A stretch of DNA of 64,000 bases. Origin: Sipunculus nudus. Taxonomy: Eukaryota > Annelida > Sipuncula > Golfingiida > Sipunculidae. The DNA lies in contig CM049316.1 of assembly GCA_026874595.1 (NCBI GenBank), forward strand, positions 59,901,676 through 59,965,675. The letters are read 5' to 3'. Both the position numbers and the translations under genes were made by a program. This document shows, in pieces, positions 36,322 to 49,930 of the stretch. Within the stretch, counting starts at the first letter, position 1; every line of letters starts with the position of its first letter. The notes beneath the pieces were generated by a model. That model was not told the DNA's origin. It was given only the letters and a program-made list of their open reading frames with translations, and searched no databases.

Positions 36322-39300
36322 AACAAGTGACCCATGGTTAATGACGCTCAATTGACTGGGATAAGATTCGCAAAAGGAAGTTTAATCATGTGAATGGTAG
36401 TATATACCCATTCAACTGAGGCATCAAACAGATTAACCAACAGGCCAAGATTGTGTCTGTATTTATATATCTCAAAAATAGGGAAAAAATGCGTAAACTT
36501 TAAAAAAAATACAGGTGGCTCCACCAGTCTACAGAAACTAAAAAAAAAACACTAAATGGTCAATTTCAGTGCAAAGAATCATGGTGATCTCTGCATTAGT
36601 TGTCCAGATACTTCACTTTTTGTATCAAATTTTCCATTATTCTGAGGGATACTTGGAGTCCAATAGCTTGAAGGACATGGGTAACAGAGACCTAAATTCA
36701 GGTTTCCACAGACACTTTTCACGGGCCTCCTTGCATGACAAGAATGAAGATTCTATGTCCAGTTGTTAAAATTTGTTGTCAAAGTTAAGAGATGACAGCA
36801 TCCTAAAAGGTCTCAAAAATAGAGAAAAATCCGAAAAAATTGAATAAATTAAAGGTGGCACCACCAGTCTGCAGAAACTAATAAAAACACTTAATGGTCA
36901 ATATCAGTGCAAAGAATCATGGTGATCTCTGCATTAGTTGTACAGATACTTCACGTTTTGTATCAAATTTTCCATTATTCTGAGGGATACTTTGGAGTCC
37001 AACAGCTTGAAGGACATGGGTAACAGAGACCTAATTTCAGGTTTCCACAGACACTTTTCACGGGCCTCCTTGCATGACAAGAATGAAGATTCTAGGCGAG
37101 TTGTTACAATTTGTTGTCAAAGTTGAGAGATGACAGCATCCTAAAAGGTCTCTAAAATAGAGAAAAAATCCGAAAAATTGAATAAATTATAGGTGGCACC
37201 ACCAGTCTGCAGAAACTAATAAAAACACTTAATGGTCAATATCAGTGCAAAGAATTATGGTGATCTCTGCATTAGTTGTCCAGATACTTCACTTTTTGTA
37301 TCAAATTTTCCATTATTCTGAGGGATACTTTGGAGTCCAACAGCTTGAAGGATATGGGTAACAGAGACCTAATTTCAGGTTTCAACAGACACTTTTCACG
37401 GGCCTCCTTGCATGACAAGAATGAAGATTCTAGGTCCAGTTGTTACAATTTGTTGCCAAAGTTAAGAGATGACAGCATCCATAAAGGTCTCAAAAATAGA
37501 GAAAAAATCCGAAAAATTGAATAAATTATAGGTGGCACCACCAGTCTGCAGAAACTGATGAAACACTCCATAATCAATATCCATGCAAAGAATCATGGTG
37601 ATCTCTGCATTAGTTGTTCAGATACTTCAGCTTTTGTATCAAATTGTCCATTATTCTGAGGGATACTTGGAGTCCAATAGCTTGAAGGACATGGGTAACA
37701 GAGACCTAATTTCAGGTTTCCACAGACACTTTTCACGGGCCTCCTTGCATGACAAGAATGAAGATTCTAGGCGAGTTGTTACAATTTGTTGTCAAAGTTG
37801 AGAGATGACAGCATCCTAAAAGGTCTCTAAAATAGAGAAAAAATCCGAAAAATTGAATAAATTATAGGTGGCACCACCAGTCTGCAGAAACTAATAAAAA
37901 CACTTAATGGTCAATATCAGTGCAAAGAATTATGGTGATCTCTGCATTAGTTGTCCAGATACTTCACTTTTTGTATCAAATTTTCCATTATTCTGAGGGA
38001 TACTTTGGAGTCCAACAGCTTGAAGGATATGGGTAACAGAGACCTAATTTCAGGTTTCAACAGACACTTTTCACGGGCCTCCTTGCATGACAAGAATGAA
38101 GATTCTAGGTCCAGTTGTTACAATTTGTTGCCAAAGTTAAGAGATGACAGCATCCATAAAGGTCTCAAAAATAGAGAAAAAATCCGAAAAATTGAATAAA
38201 TTATAGGTGGCACCACCAGTCTGCAGAAACTGATGAAACACTCCATAATCAATATCCATGCAAAGAATCATGGTGATCTCTGCATTAGTTGTTCAGATAC
38301 TTCAGCTTTTGTATCAAATTGTCCATTATTCTGAGGGATACTTCGGAGTCCTATAGCTTGAAGGATATGGGAAACAGAGACCTAATTTCAGGTTTCCACA
38401 GACACTTTTCATTGGCCTCCTTGCATGAAAAGAATGAAGATTCTAGGTCCAGTTGTTACCATTTGTACCCTGTTGACAGATAACCACATCTTTAAAGGTC
38501 TCAAAAATAGAGGAAAAATTTGTTAAAAAAAAAAGAGTTGGCAAACCCAGTCTGCAGAAACTGATAGAACACCTCATGACCAATATGTATGCAAATAATT
38601 ATGACCATCAGTGTTGTAGTTATTGAGATACTGCAGTTTTTGTATCAAATTTTTTATTATTCTTGGGGGTATTGTGGAGCCATACAGCATAAAGGATATG
38701 GGGTAACAGAGACCTTATTTCAGGTTTCCATGGAGACTTTTCATGGGTCTCCATGTGTGTCAAGAATGAAGATTCTAGGTCCAGTTGTTATGACTTGTGC
38801 CCTGTTAACAGGTGTTCATATCTTTAAAGGTCTCAAAAATAGAGAAAACAATTTGTAAAAAAAACCCCGAACAAATACAGGTGGTGCCACCAGTCTGCAG
38901 AAACTGATGAAACACTCCATGATCAATATCCATGCAAACAATTATGGTGATCTCTACATTAGTCGTTCAGATACTTCAGCTTTTGTATAATTTTTTCCAT
39001 TATTCTGAGCTGTACTTTGGAGTGCCATAGCTCAAAGGATATGGGTAACAGAGACCTAATTTCAGGTTTCCATGGAGACTGTTCATGGGTCTCCCTGTGT
39101 GTCAAGAATGAAGATTCTAGGTCCAGTCGTTACGATTTGTATCCTGTTGACATATAACTACATCCTTAAAGGTCTCAAAAATAGAGAAAACAATTCGTAA
39201 AAAATCGAAAAATACAGGTGGCACCACCAGTCTGCAGAAACTGATGAAACATCTCATGATCAATATGTATGCCAAAAATCATGACCATCAGTGATGTAGT

Positions 39301-39556
39301 TAATGAGATATTGAAGTTTTTGTATGAAATTTTTGACTATTCTGGGGGGTACTTTGAGACCCCATAACTCGAAGGATATGGGTAACAGAGACCTAATTTC
39401 TGGTTTCCAAGAAGATTTTTCATTGACCTCTCAGAATGTCAATTACAAGGTTCTAGGTCCAGTGGTTACAATTTGTGCCTGGTTAACGGACAGATGGACA
39501 ACGGACAAAGAGTGATTGCTATAGCTCAGATGACTTACAGTCAGCTGAGCTAAAAA
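36322..39556 (+). mobile_element. Dispersed element family A, copy 4, longest (3.2 kb, about 9 monomers)
   Basis: Left end ACAAGTGACCCATGG..TGACGCTCA; right end GTGATTGCTATAGCTCAG..AGCTGAGCTAAAAAA. Between them are about nine ~338-bp monomers, each with GGTGGCACCACCAGTCTGCA, TATGGTGATCTCTGCATTAG, GGGTAACAGAGACCTAATTT and GATTCTAGGTCCAGT. The last monomers (from about 38500) are more diverged. The final one ends in CTGGTTAACGGACAGATGGA before the terminal foldback. Confidence 0.85.
37003..38342 (+). repeat. Recent 675-bp tandem duplication (two-monomer unit)
   Basis: 37003-37668 and 37678-38342 are essentially identical at an offset of 675 bp, while neighbouring single monomers differ by several substitutions. 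Confidence 0.85.
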
Positions 39557-42489
39557 ACCAAAGTGCCTAGTTCAACCTGCTCATCTAGAGGCAAAAATTA
39601 TGAACATTTCAAATGAACCTCTAAAATTTGCTGTAATGTCTCAGCAAAGGTTATGGCTTCTTGATAATTACCCAAGCCATGGCGTTTTAAAATGATCACA
39701 CTGCATTCATGATCAAATGTCTATCTTGATCCCCTTTTAACAGAATGTTACCTATAGGCCATGGATTGGATATTAAATAATAAATGGAAAATGACTTGAT
39801 GTATAACAGATTTCATGAAGTAACAGAAAACACTAGTATCACAGCAAGTTTAATAATAATGAATGACACTAACATAACTGATAGTTTCAACCACTCGAGC
39901 ATTCTTAGCTGAACAATTCTGTACATCAAAATCATCCTCACCTCTTCAATCTTAATGTCCTTTTATTATTCTCATGAATAGCACAAAATATGAATGATCT
40001 GACTGTAAGCCTACACTATTTTCCCCCCTTTTCTAAAAATTTATTTTCTTACCTTGTCGCTTTACGTGTTAAGCCTACATCACAACAGTACCTTCAGTAA
40101 AGATAAGAGCACTAAGTCTCCATCAAATCCCTTCAGTGGGAAACATTTTCCAACAGAACATCTGAAATTTCTATAATGTCCTAAAAGATACAGTATCTTA
40201 TTAGGCACCCTGATAACAGAAAGCAATAAAGTGTTATATAACAATAACAATAAAACATCACCTTTGATCTTCTATTTACTCTCATCCTAACAAAAGAGAT
40301 GGTACAAAAGAAAACTGGGAGTTAGTTTTACTTACTAATACAGATAATATTTATAAGAATGTTAATAGCACAACGCTGAAAAGAGTATATCAGGTTCCCT
40401 TAAGTATTTATTGACCACTTGGTAAGGAGTTCTGAGCAAAGAACAATCCTTTACTAATGAGGTTACTAAACAAGATAGGAAGAACTAACCAATCTTTGAG
40501 CTGAAGGTCTATGCTTGAAAACTCACACTGATTGCCATGACTAAGTTTAAGAGTTTAATCTAAGAGTTCTACTTTAATGTAAAAATATTTGCTTTGAATT
40601 CTGAACTATTCATAACCTTCAATATGGAATACAGATGCTTTAATTCACTAACACTTGTATAACCATCAGTTTAACATACAATCTGTGACATAGTTTAGGC
40701 AAGTATGCAGCAGGCCAGTGGATTTGTTTCAGGAAAGTGGAAGAAATATACCATAAACCTTCATTAATGGTGTGGGAATGTAACATGAAAGTACTTTAAG
40801 GACAGCACCCAGGCAAGAATCTGTGTGCAGAGTTTGGTGGCTGCAAGGGGACATGTATTTGCAGATTATTTTATAGCTGAATAACATTTTTTGGACCACA
40901 CCCAAATTCTTAAATTATAGCGAGTTAAAAATGTTACACCAGTAGGGTTTGGTCCTCCAAATAAAAAAAAATCACTGGGTTCAATGCTGTCTGGCTTATC
41001 AATAATCATGTTTGCTTTAGGATGTTTATAATAAGAATTTTGGCCCAGCTGGCATGCAAAACATACAACATGCAAAATATATATTGAATATGAACTCATC
41101 CAGGTCATACAAGCTAATTATAGAAAAGGAAGGACAATTTCATATGATTTACGTTCAACAAAGGCCTACGTCTGGAAAACAAAAGAGTACTTTTTATGAT
41201 TCAGCAAAATGACTAAATTCTGGTAATGGGGACTTCATTCCATATGGTTCAGCTGTTCTTGACAAAGCTTACATACATTTCAACAAAACCTGTAATTTTT
41301 AATTTTACAACAAGCAAGATTTACAACCAATACGATCTACAGAGAAAATATTTCAAGTGAACAAGCATGGATGGTAATTTCATTTGGCACACAGACTATG
41401 AACCTTGGCCAATATCTTTTTGGCTAATGCTGTTCATCAGTAGCATAAACAGAGCTCACAGCATTTATAGGTTCTAGAATCCTGGGTCAGCAGGAACCCA
41501 ACATATTTTGTACAATGCAGAAAAGAGCTGTGTTAAGCACATGTATTGGTTCAAAAATTGCAACATTTTTAACTTTTCTGTTTATTCTCAAGGAAAACCT
41601 GCAGGATACTGTATTTATACTTTGAGGCACACTCCCATTTATGTTAAGACTGTTACTTTATGAAGAACTATAAATTAGATTCAAATTCTACAAAGCAAGC
41701 TCATATCTGGCATGGATTGCTACTTGCATAGCTGTATGGAATGAAGCCACATATTGTTTATAGCACCAGAATATGAGATGTTTGTCATTCATAATTTGCA
41801 TAAGCTAACAAGCTGGCTGAATGATAAATTAGGAAGACTATGCAACAACACAAAAGAACATCAATTTCAACAGCCATTAGAAAGGCAAGTTCTGTTTGTA
41901 TCTACAGGAACAGTGTCATAGAACTGGAGACAATATGTAAGACATGTTAGTCACCATTGTGCAGCCATACAGGATCTCACTTCTGCTCATATGTAAAATA
42001 CATATGTTTTTCTTTTGGCTGGAGTAAGTCACAATCATTTCCAGGCAACAAGAGAGTCCTCTAATCAGTGTATCTCCAAATAAGTGACCACAATGGGATT
42101 ACCAACCCTGACTGCAAGAGAGTGACTCTCTTTTAATCTGGCCTCATAAATGTTAATTTATTCTAATGGCAATAGAAAGCACAAGATTAAGAAAACCTAG
42201 GTGTCATTTGAGAACTTGTGTATATGCTGGAAGCAACATGTGAATATAAGAAAGTGGCCAGAGAATTTTGGGCTGAACAAATGTACAGAAGCCTTATCCA
42301 GAGTGCCTTTCCCTTTCAGTCAAAAGGAATTCTCGAGACTCAATGTTTCCCTCAAAGCATTCACAATCAACCTTACTTATAGCATCATGTCTTAATGTCT
42401 GTGCACTGCAGCTTTATAAACTTGCCAAATTTATATCATGATTGAACAGCTTAAATTTAAGTTACAAGTAATTCCTAGCATTAGAGTTC
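39557..42489. other. 3' flank of TMEM143, probably including its 3' UTR
   Basis: Uniform AT-rich sequence with no repeat or gene recognised. On the minus strand AATAAA occurs at 42162-42157, about 330 nt after the TMEM143 stop, and there are several further candidates to the left. Confidence 0.4.
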
Positions 42490-45400
42490 CTAAAACCATC
42501 CAAACTTCCTCCTTTTCTTGGCCTCGGCTTTGTACTCTGACTCCTCCTCATCTGTGATGTCACGGTCGTAACCTTCCACGATATCATACTCCTCTGACCG
42601 AGCTATGAGACTGGAGGTCGTTTGGGGTAACAGACGTGAGGCGACCTCTAGTGGCAGGACTGTTAACTCTTCATTATTTTCACTGAGAAGACCAAAGTCC
42701 GAGAGAAGCTTCACAGCCTCTCCTGCATCAAATTCTATCCTTTTGCCTGTTTTATGAAACACCCAATCTTCTACCACATTCTCCAACTGGCCAGTTGTCA
42801 TACTTCCTGAAAAAAATTGAACACTTTGATGTTACTTTCACTGTCTGAAGTAGAACAAAAGCAGGCAGCAAATTTTGGACTTGACTGGCATCAAATGATT
42901 AAGATTTGAGTTACCATGAGTACTGGTACAATCAGGTTATTTCTCTGTTATTTCCCTTGTTCACCTCAAATCAAAATAGGCATAATGGGTTTATACTAAA
43001 TGTGGTAGCCACTGGTAGGGCATGTGAGCTATAAGACATTAATATAAGGAGTATCTTAATTATATTAATAAGAAACCAGAGATTTACAGGATTAATTAAT
43101 AACTACATACAGAACAGCTTGAATAAATATCTCAAAATGCAGACCTAAACAAAGAATCAAGTCCTAACTCAAGTAATCCCTGGAACACTACTGGGAAGTG
43201 TAAGCAATCACAATGCCATGTTTCATTGAAGTTTTGCTCAATTTTGAGTTCCTGCACTCATGACGAAAAACCAAATGCTTCCTGGCTGCTGTACGATTCT
43301 CCATTTCTTTTAAATCTTTAATGCTGGTATATTTACTGTATAAGTATACTATTTTCTCAAATAGGTAATTTTTCATAATATTTAAAAAAAAAAATTTCTG
43401 AAAACCATTAAGATACAAGTTAGGCACTTAAGTTTAACTTCTATCAGTAGTACTCGGTATTCCTACCAATTGCCCCCTCAAATTTCCTAAGCAAACAAGG
43501 CAAACAGTTCACTCGTGTGGAATTCAATTAATAATATTCAGGAGTCTAGGAGTGATTTTCATGCTTGAGGTCCTTACCTAATACCACTGGCAGGGTCTCA
43601 TTCTGGTTCTGACTGACCATGGGTGCTTGTCGGTTAGTCAACAAGAATGTGTAGGTGAGCAACGCTTCCTTAAAACTCTCATCTTCTGCTCGGTCGACCA
43701 GCAGGGTCAATAATCCTCGGTTATTTGCAATGTTCTTAAAATAAAGCAATCGAGTCACATCCACAAGGTATAGGCTCCTTCTATTTTTGTAAACAGTCCA
43801 CTGCCATAAAGACACAGCACCTGATATTCCTGCTAACCCAAACAGCCACGGGGCATTGACTCCCATGGCAAGTGTTAACCCTTTCATAGCCAAGCTAGCA
43901 CCGCCAAGTCCCAGTGTAACCATTAATATGCGCTTGTCTAGATTGGCCATACTGATTTTACCATCAGGTAATAACATCTGTAGTGACGTGACTGGGACTT
44001 CCTTGAAAGCTTTCAGAAGTAGTTTGTCATCCTTCTTTAAACGTACAGCTGCGACCACTCGTTTGAAATATTCCTGGGCTCCTGGAGAAGGCCGTCTCAG
44101 AGCCATATTGACTATCCGCTTCCATAGTGGGGCTTTCACTAAATTTAACTCCCGTCCAAGTGCCCAGAACTTCATAACATCATACTTGTCAGTGTTGACT
44201 GATACCTGCAAGAAAAATAGCAGAAATATTATGGAAAACATAATTATGTGATGGAAAACATTAATTAATAGAGTAAAACTATTGTCTCTACTTGAACAGC
44301 TAACGCCTTTATATAAAGTCTGAAATATATGAAGCTTGGTATTTTATGTACCTTGGTGGTAAAGCATTCATGCTGATATTCATAAATTTCTTAAAGTATC
44401 TCACTTAACATTGCTAAAAAAGCTTGGGTATTATATACTTTCAGCAATTATAGGTTTTCAACATTCTTGTTCTAATTCCTTACTTTACTTTAATTTAAGC
44501 TAAGAAATAATTTTAATAGTAAGTCAAACAGCATACATTTTCTGACAAAGTTTTCACTTAATAATTTGTATATTAGGCATGTAATGATTTCCTCTTTATT
44601 TAATTTGAGTATTGTTCAGTTCACTCTTTGCAGGTTACATTGTTTTAGTGTACTTTAAACAATCATGAAAAAAATAATAAAATTTTGTTTCAATATACTT
44701 CCCAAAAGGTATGGTTTTAGTTTATGGTCAAGTAGAGCCATGTCTTGCTGAATCATTAAGATAATGCACATTAAATAAAAATTATACATGGAGGAATTAC
44801 AATAGAGAATACATTATCCAAATACTTGAGGGTCACAGATATTCAGGCAGGCCAAAATTAAAAGGAAAGACCTAAGGGTCCATATCATTACCAGGACTCC
44901 TTCTGGGGTGCTGTGTTGTGCTAGAGCTATGTCCAGTGATGCCTTTGACACTTCATGGAAGTTGGCCTTCTCCATGATTCCTCCTAGCTTTTGTAGGAGC
45001 CAGAATTCATTATCTAAGCGCTCGCGTCTGTTCCACTGACGGGTGCTCATGGTCTCCTTGTCTGGGTTCAATGGGTCAAACAGTGCCTACATAAAAATAC
45101 AAGTTTACACAACATTTATGGAAATATCTTCACACACAATGTTGTTTTCATATAACAAACTCCTTTATTGACAAATTGTCTGAATTATGATATAAATCAA
45201 CTACTCATATGTCTCTAAGTACTACCCGTACCCATTACGTTTTTTTTCCAAACAAGTGGCTTGGCAGAAATTATTGGGTTTGAAAAATGTATGAAGCACA
45301 GGTCATTCTGAACAGCAGGGATTTTTTAATTTGTACATTTTTGTGACAAAGAGGGTTAAACAAGGACCTAGTTGTTCACAAATTTTCTGAAAAATGAGCA

Positions 45401-48332
45401 TTTAATAAATTTTAGCCATTCTAAGAACTTAACAGTGATACCATCTGATCTATATTGAGAATTAATTAATTCCCTTTGCTTAAATTACAGCAATGTTTAT
45501 GTGTAGACAACTTTAAGTATGTCATGAACAAGACATCCTTAACGTTACAGAAGACTTCTGGCAGAAAATTCACGTAAAATTTTCCAATAAAAACTACATA
45601 CCTTTAGTTCTTGTAGAAGATTGTAATAACGATTAACTATGGCTGTGTCTAAAGCCAAGGAAAATGCCTCAAACTTCTTCAACTCATGGTCCGCAAGGAA
45701 ATCCTTCTCCTGCATCAAGTGACGCAGAATGGACTTGCGTGTAATTGGTATAAATTTCTCCCTAAAAATTAAATTAAACACAAAAAAGTTTTTAAATGAT
45801 ACACAGAAATCATAAAATCTGTGAGACTTAAATTTAGTTTTGGAATTATAAATAGGCACATGCATTCAAAATAGTTTTATAAGAAAAATACACCATTTAA
45901 AGTAAACCATGTTTTACTCTGATATTGTGTCTGCATTGAAGTAATGATAATTAGGCCATTTATGACAAGGCGACCAAACTATAGTTTGGTTTTACCTACA
46001 AATTGCCTACCAAACAAGGTTTCACTACAAATCAGACAATCAAATCAAGGAATGAGGTAGCATTTGTTTGAAAAATTTAAATGTACAATTAAATGCAAAT
46101 TTATCAAATAAAATCTACAGTACAAGTTGATGGTTTGTGGCTGTGAAAAGACTTGAGAAATATGAACTACACACATTGGTACCTGTCTATTTATCCCTTC
46201 TTGACAGAGTATCTTACCTGAAATCAAACTGCTCTGAGGGTAATTCCGCCTCTGGTGCTATCCTGGTCCCTGATGGTAGAGCTTTGGTTTCCTCAGCATC
46301 TTTATCTTTTTTGCCTCCCAGGCTAAACAGGCTGCGTTGTGGGACAGCAAGGACAGCGGCCATCTTGCTGTGTTTACATACTGCCACAGTGCCCACCTGT
46401 GAAATAAATGGGGAAAATTAATTTACCTTTTCCAGAATATGGGCTGTAACAATGCAATTAATAATCGATGCACTGAATAGCAAATTGTAACTGATTCATC
46501 ACCTCTGAATCAATTTGTTTCGATTATTACTTTACTGCATGCACTATAATGAATCCCTCATTGAGCTTTTAGCTTTGATGGAGCACACTGCGATGTCAAG
46601 ACAATGTATTGTGTAGTGTTCAACATCCACTTTTAACACTTACCAATAACCACACCACTCGCAAAGAATAATAAGTGGAGGCAATAAATAGAGAACAAGC
46701 TAAATTGTTCCATTTAATTCTACAATTAAAATCTTCCAATATTCATTGTAGTAAAATATTTGTTTATAATCAAAAGAAAGACTAAAATTTACTACAGAAG
46801 TAATAATTTAATCGAGAATTGAATCAAAGATAAAGAATTATTTAAAAGGCCCAACACATTTACAGGCCTAATAAATCAGAATAAAAAAATCTATATTCTG
46901 TGTAACCAAGAAAACATAAAAAATTGTTTCTCTGTACCATGAAACTGCCATAGAACATACATCAGGTTTCTGCACACCTAGACAAAAAATTTGACCTTTT
47001 CACGAGCTTTCAAGTTGCGCCCTGAATTATTAAAAGGGCCTTAATAGTGCATGAACTTTAGTTCTAATCATAAAAAAGTAACAATACTTTGTTCATTAGC
47101 ACTGTGTGCTACTTGTACAATTCAATAGAAATAAATATGTTTAAACCAATACTGATAATCTGATTCATAAGGATTTTATTTTAGATGCTCTCATTTACCT
47201 AATATGGTTACTTCTTGTTCAGGAAAATAAACACATCTGGAAATGACCTTATCAACTGTTACCAACAGTGATAAGTTAATATGACATTTCTATGAAAGTT
47301 TAAAAATATCTTAATTTAATATTTCCGTTTTTGGTGGACATTGGTCTTGTGATTAATTTTAATAATTGCTTGGTCCCGTTCCACAAAGCTGTTTTACTTG
47401 TCTATATTGTTAAGAATATACATGTGTTTGTGATACATACAACATATAATGACTATGTGTAAAATACAGGTCAATGTTTCATTATGAAGTACCATGTCTC
47501 AGGTATGAAAGAATAACACTTCAGGGGCAAATATTTTTCTCACTGAATCTCAGACAGGAGAATATTCAATCAATTTACTTTCAATCACTCAAGTTATTTG
47601 ATGCAACTTTTATTTAATCAATTTAGCACAGACCTAAGTAAAACAGAATTCATTTCAAGATACTTCACACAGTAGTTAATTTTAAATCCAAATTAATTTT
47701 TAAAATACCATAGCGAAATCTTAGATTGTATAAATACAAATTTTTTATACCATATATAGTATTTGGTACTACTAGTAGTACACTACCACTTTAAGAATTA
47801 AACATAAATCAATAGTCTTTACATACACAGTGCAACCAACTGTGATAAAATATACAATTATGTTACCCAGCACTGTAGCAGGTGGCTAAGCTGTTCAAAT
47901 AACCCCCCCCCCCCCCGCCCACACACCCTCCATCCAAATCAACAGCAGACCTTATGCCTATCAAATAATTAACACTAATTAATTAATACTAGGACGGTAC
48001 GTACACAGTTACAGGAACCAAGCAGTTTATCCGCTTAGGGGTGTGTGTGTGTATGGGGGGGGGGGGGGAGAGAGAGAAGCGACGGGACCCAAACGAAGAT
48101 CACCCAGCCAAGTTCCACTTGTTTGTTTTGAATGACGTCTGGCCGGGCAAGAGTTTCGTGAACAGTGCACATATATCATGAAAAGCACGGTTCACAATTA
48201 CTTTAGATTTATTTATGAGTGTATATACATTTTGTTTTGAAGCATGGCATGTGATATTACCCGGCGGCTGCCTGTCCGCAGGAACATTTGCAGCAGACAC
48301 CCGGCATCCCGACCAACTCTGAAGGCCGCCAT
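42490..48332 (-). CDS. TMEM143: TMEM143-family mitochondrial membrane protein (DUF3754), complete (6 exons, 516 aa)
   Basis: Minus-strand exons are 48332-48261, 46396-46218, 45761-45602, 45086-44892, 44205-43578 and 42806-42490. All introns are GT-AG and the phases agree. Exon 1 encodes an Arg-rich start (MAAFRVGRD..FLRTGSRR), a plausible mitochondrial presequence. REKFIPI (from 84) opens the family core; ALFDPLNPD (138-146), KFWALGR (214-220) and EYFKRVVAAV (247-256) match what I recall of vertebrate TMEM143. Two hydrophobic segments, about 294-316 and 320-341, form a membrane hairpin. The C-terminus is acidic, then lysine-rich. Human TMEM143 is somewhat shorter (about 459 aa). Exact function in mitochondria is unknown. 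If exon 1 is wrong, an alternative start is the Met at 46363, also in a good context. Confidence 0.9.
46397..48260 (-). other. TMEM143 intron 1
   Basis: 1.86 kb, donor GTAATA, acceptor TTTCACAG. AT-rich, with a C-tract at 47901-47916 and a (GT)/G-tract block at 48040-48075. Nothing else recognised. Confidence 0.6.
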
Positions 48333-48336
48333 CTTG
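48325..48336 (-). promoter_or_regulatory. TISU initiator at the TMEM143 start codon
   Basis: CAAGATGGCGGC on the minus strand matches the TISU consensus SAASATGGCGGC at every position, with its ATG being the proposed start. TISU (overlapping a YY1 site) directs transcription with very short 5' UTRs and scanning-free initiation, and in vertebrates is enriched in mitochondrial genes. Confidence 0.6.
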
Positions 48337-48399
48337 CTGACCTTGGTCAGACGAACAGCCTTGAGCCCAAATGTCATAAGTATGCCAAAAGTCCATCTA

Positions 48400-49440
48400 G
48401 ACTGATACGGGATATGTCAAAGCACGTACATCTGTTCCAAGTCCATTCATACCATTACCTTAGAAGACGAGAATAAAACTTAGTTTTCCCTCAGGGAATA
48501 TTGTGTTATTCAAAAAATTCCTTGGGGATTAGAAGTTGTAATACTTCTACTTTTCACCGCCAGATGGCTCCTTCAGTTTGTTTTCTTTGACCATGCAGAG
48601 AATTATTTATTTTTCTCAATTTTAAAGTAATAGTACTTAAAAAAAATTCATCCTCATCATGTGCATCGTTTTGGTGCAAGTATAAAAGTGAGAGTTAATA
48701 TGGAACTAACGATTCCCCAAGGTTATTCCCTCCAGATCATAAAAAAAATTCCTTTAAAAAGACTTGGCAATGCCCCCCACGTGTTATAAACGAAAACGAA
48801 AAACGTCTATATGCCGTTGGATCGGCGTTTTCTGGTCTGTTTCCATGAAAGGTTCAAGGATATTACCTTTAGTTAATAGAAGTCAAATATATGAATAGCC
48901 CTCTTTCAGCTGAAATATTCATTCGGTGGTAAACGTGTGTAGAGATAACCAAGTGTCATAATAATTGCCTCCGCTAGGAAGGTACGCATTCATTCCCGTT
49001 CGTTTAAGTGTGTCTCACGCAGTCATGAACGGAAACTCATGAAATTTTCAGGGCATTCCGAGACCGAGCCGAGGAAGAATCCACCTGCTCGTGCAACGGT
49101 CGAGCGCCAAGCACCCGGGAGTGACAGTGTTCATTGTGATCGCAGAGCGTTTTTAAAACTTTTTTTTGAAAACATGGCGGAGGCATGCATCCATTGGGAT
49201 GCAGATTTCTAGTTACAATATAGAAGGTTGCACTGGCTACAGTATACTCCTGTCGAAAGGGCCTATAAGAATTAACTCAAATTTCACGCAAAGTGATGAG
49301 ATCAGATATTCGGATAACTCTGGGACCTGAGAGTATGCAATCATGAGAGCTTTCATGTATACTCTCCCTTTTTGTTAAAGTCTTATCCATAAAAGCATGC
49401 TTGAAGTTTTGGGTCTCGTTTAGACAACTTCTAAAACAAG
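48400..49440. other. Upstream flank of TMEM143
   Basis: Somewhat richer in CpG at 48960-49160 than its surroundings. A second ATGGCGG (49174) opens only a 12-codon frame. No gene recognised. Confidence 0.35.
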
Positions 49441-49930
49441 AGCACCACACATCTTGTGACCTCTGACCTCATTAAAAGTGTTCATTTTGCTGAGAATGTA
49501 ATTCAGGTGAGAAACTGTATGGGTTAATGTTCATAATGAGTTTCATGAAAATCCATCAGAATATTTGTGAGTCATCAATACGGCGGTACAAAAGTCTGGT
49601 GACCTCTGACCTCATTAAATATGCATGGATGTTGCTGGGAATCGAACTTAGGCGAGATATTATATTTGTTAATATTTTTGTTTTAGTGTTGATTTTAATA
49701 AAATAATCAGTCATATTCGTGAAAAATTATCGCGGCGTCGCCATCAAGTAGCATAGAAAAGTAGCCTCGCGACCTCATTAAATATGCGCGGATTTTGCCT
49801 ATAGTCGAACTTGGGCGAGATAATCCATGGGTTAATAGTTATGATGAGTTTCGTCAAAACCCACTAAAGCCCTGATAATTTATCGCGGCTACATCAAAAG
49901 TTAACGGACGGACGGGCCGTAGATATACCA
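49440..49930 (-). repeat. Dispersed repeat B, copy 3 (about 3 monomers)
   Basis: Repeated GTGACCTCTGACCTCATTAA..ATGCATGGATTTTGCT..GAACTTGGGCGAGATAAT..ATGAGTTTCATGAAAATCCA segments, the reverse complement of those at 12060-13250, ending in TTAACGGACGGACGGG at 49901-49916. Confidence 0.7.

Noticed and set aside
36569-39515. Series of similar 60-90-codon plus-strand ORFs with the peptide ESNSLKDMGNRDLISGF
   Set aside because: They are the same stretch of a ~338-bp satellite monomer seen repeatedly. Frames change between monomers, none joins its neighbour, and no splice pattern links them.
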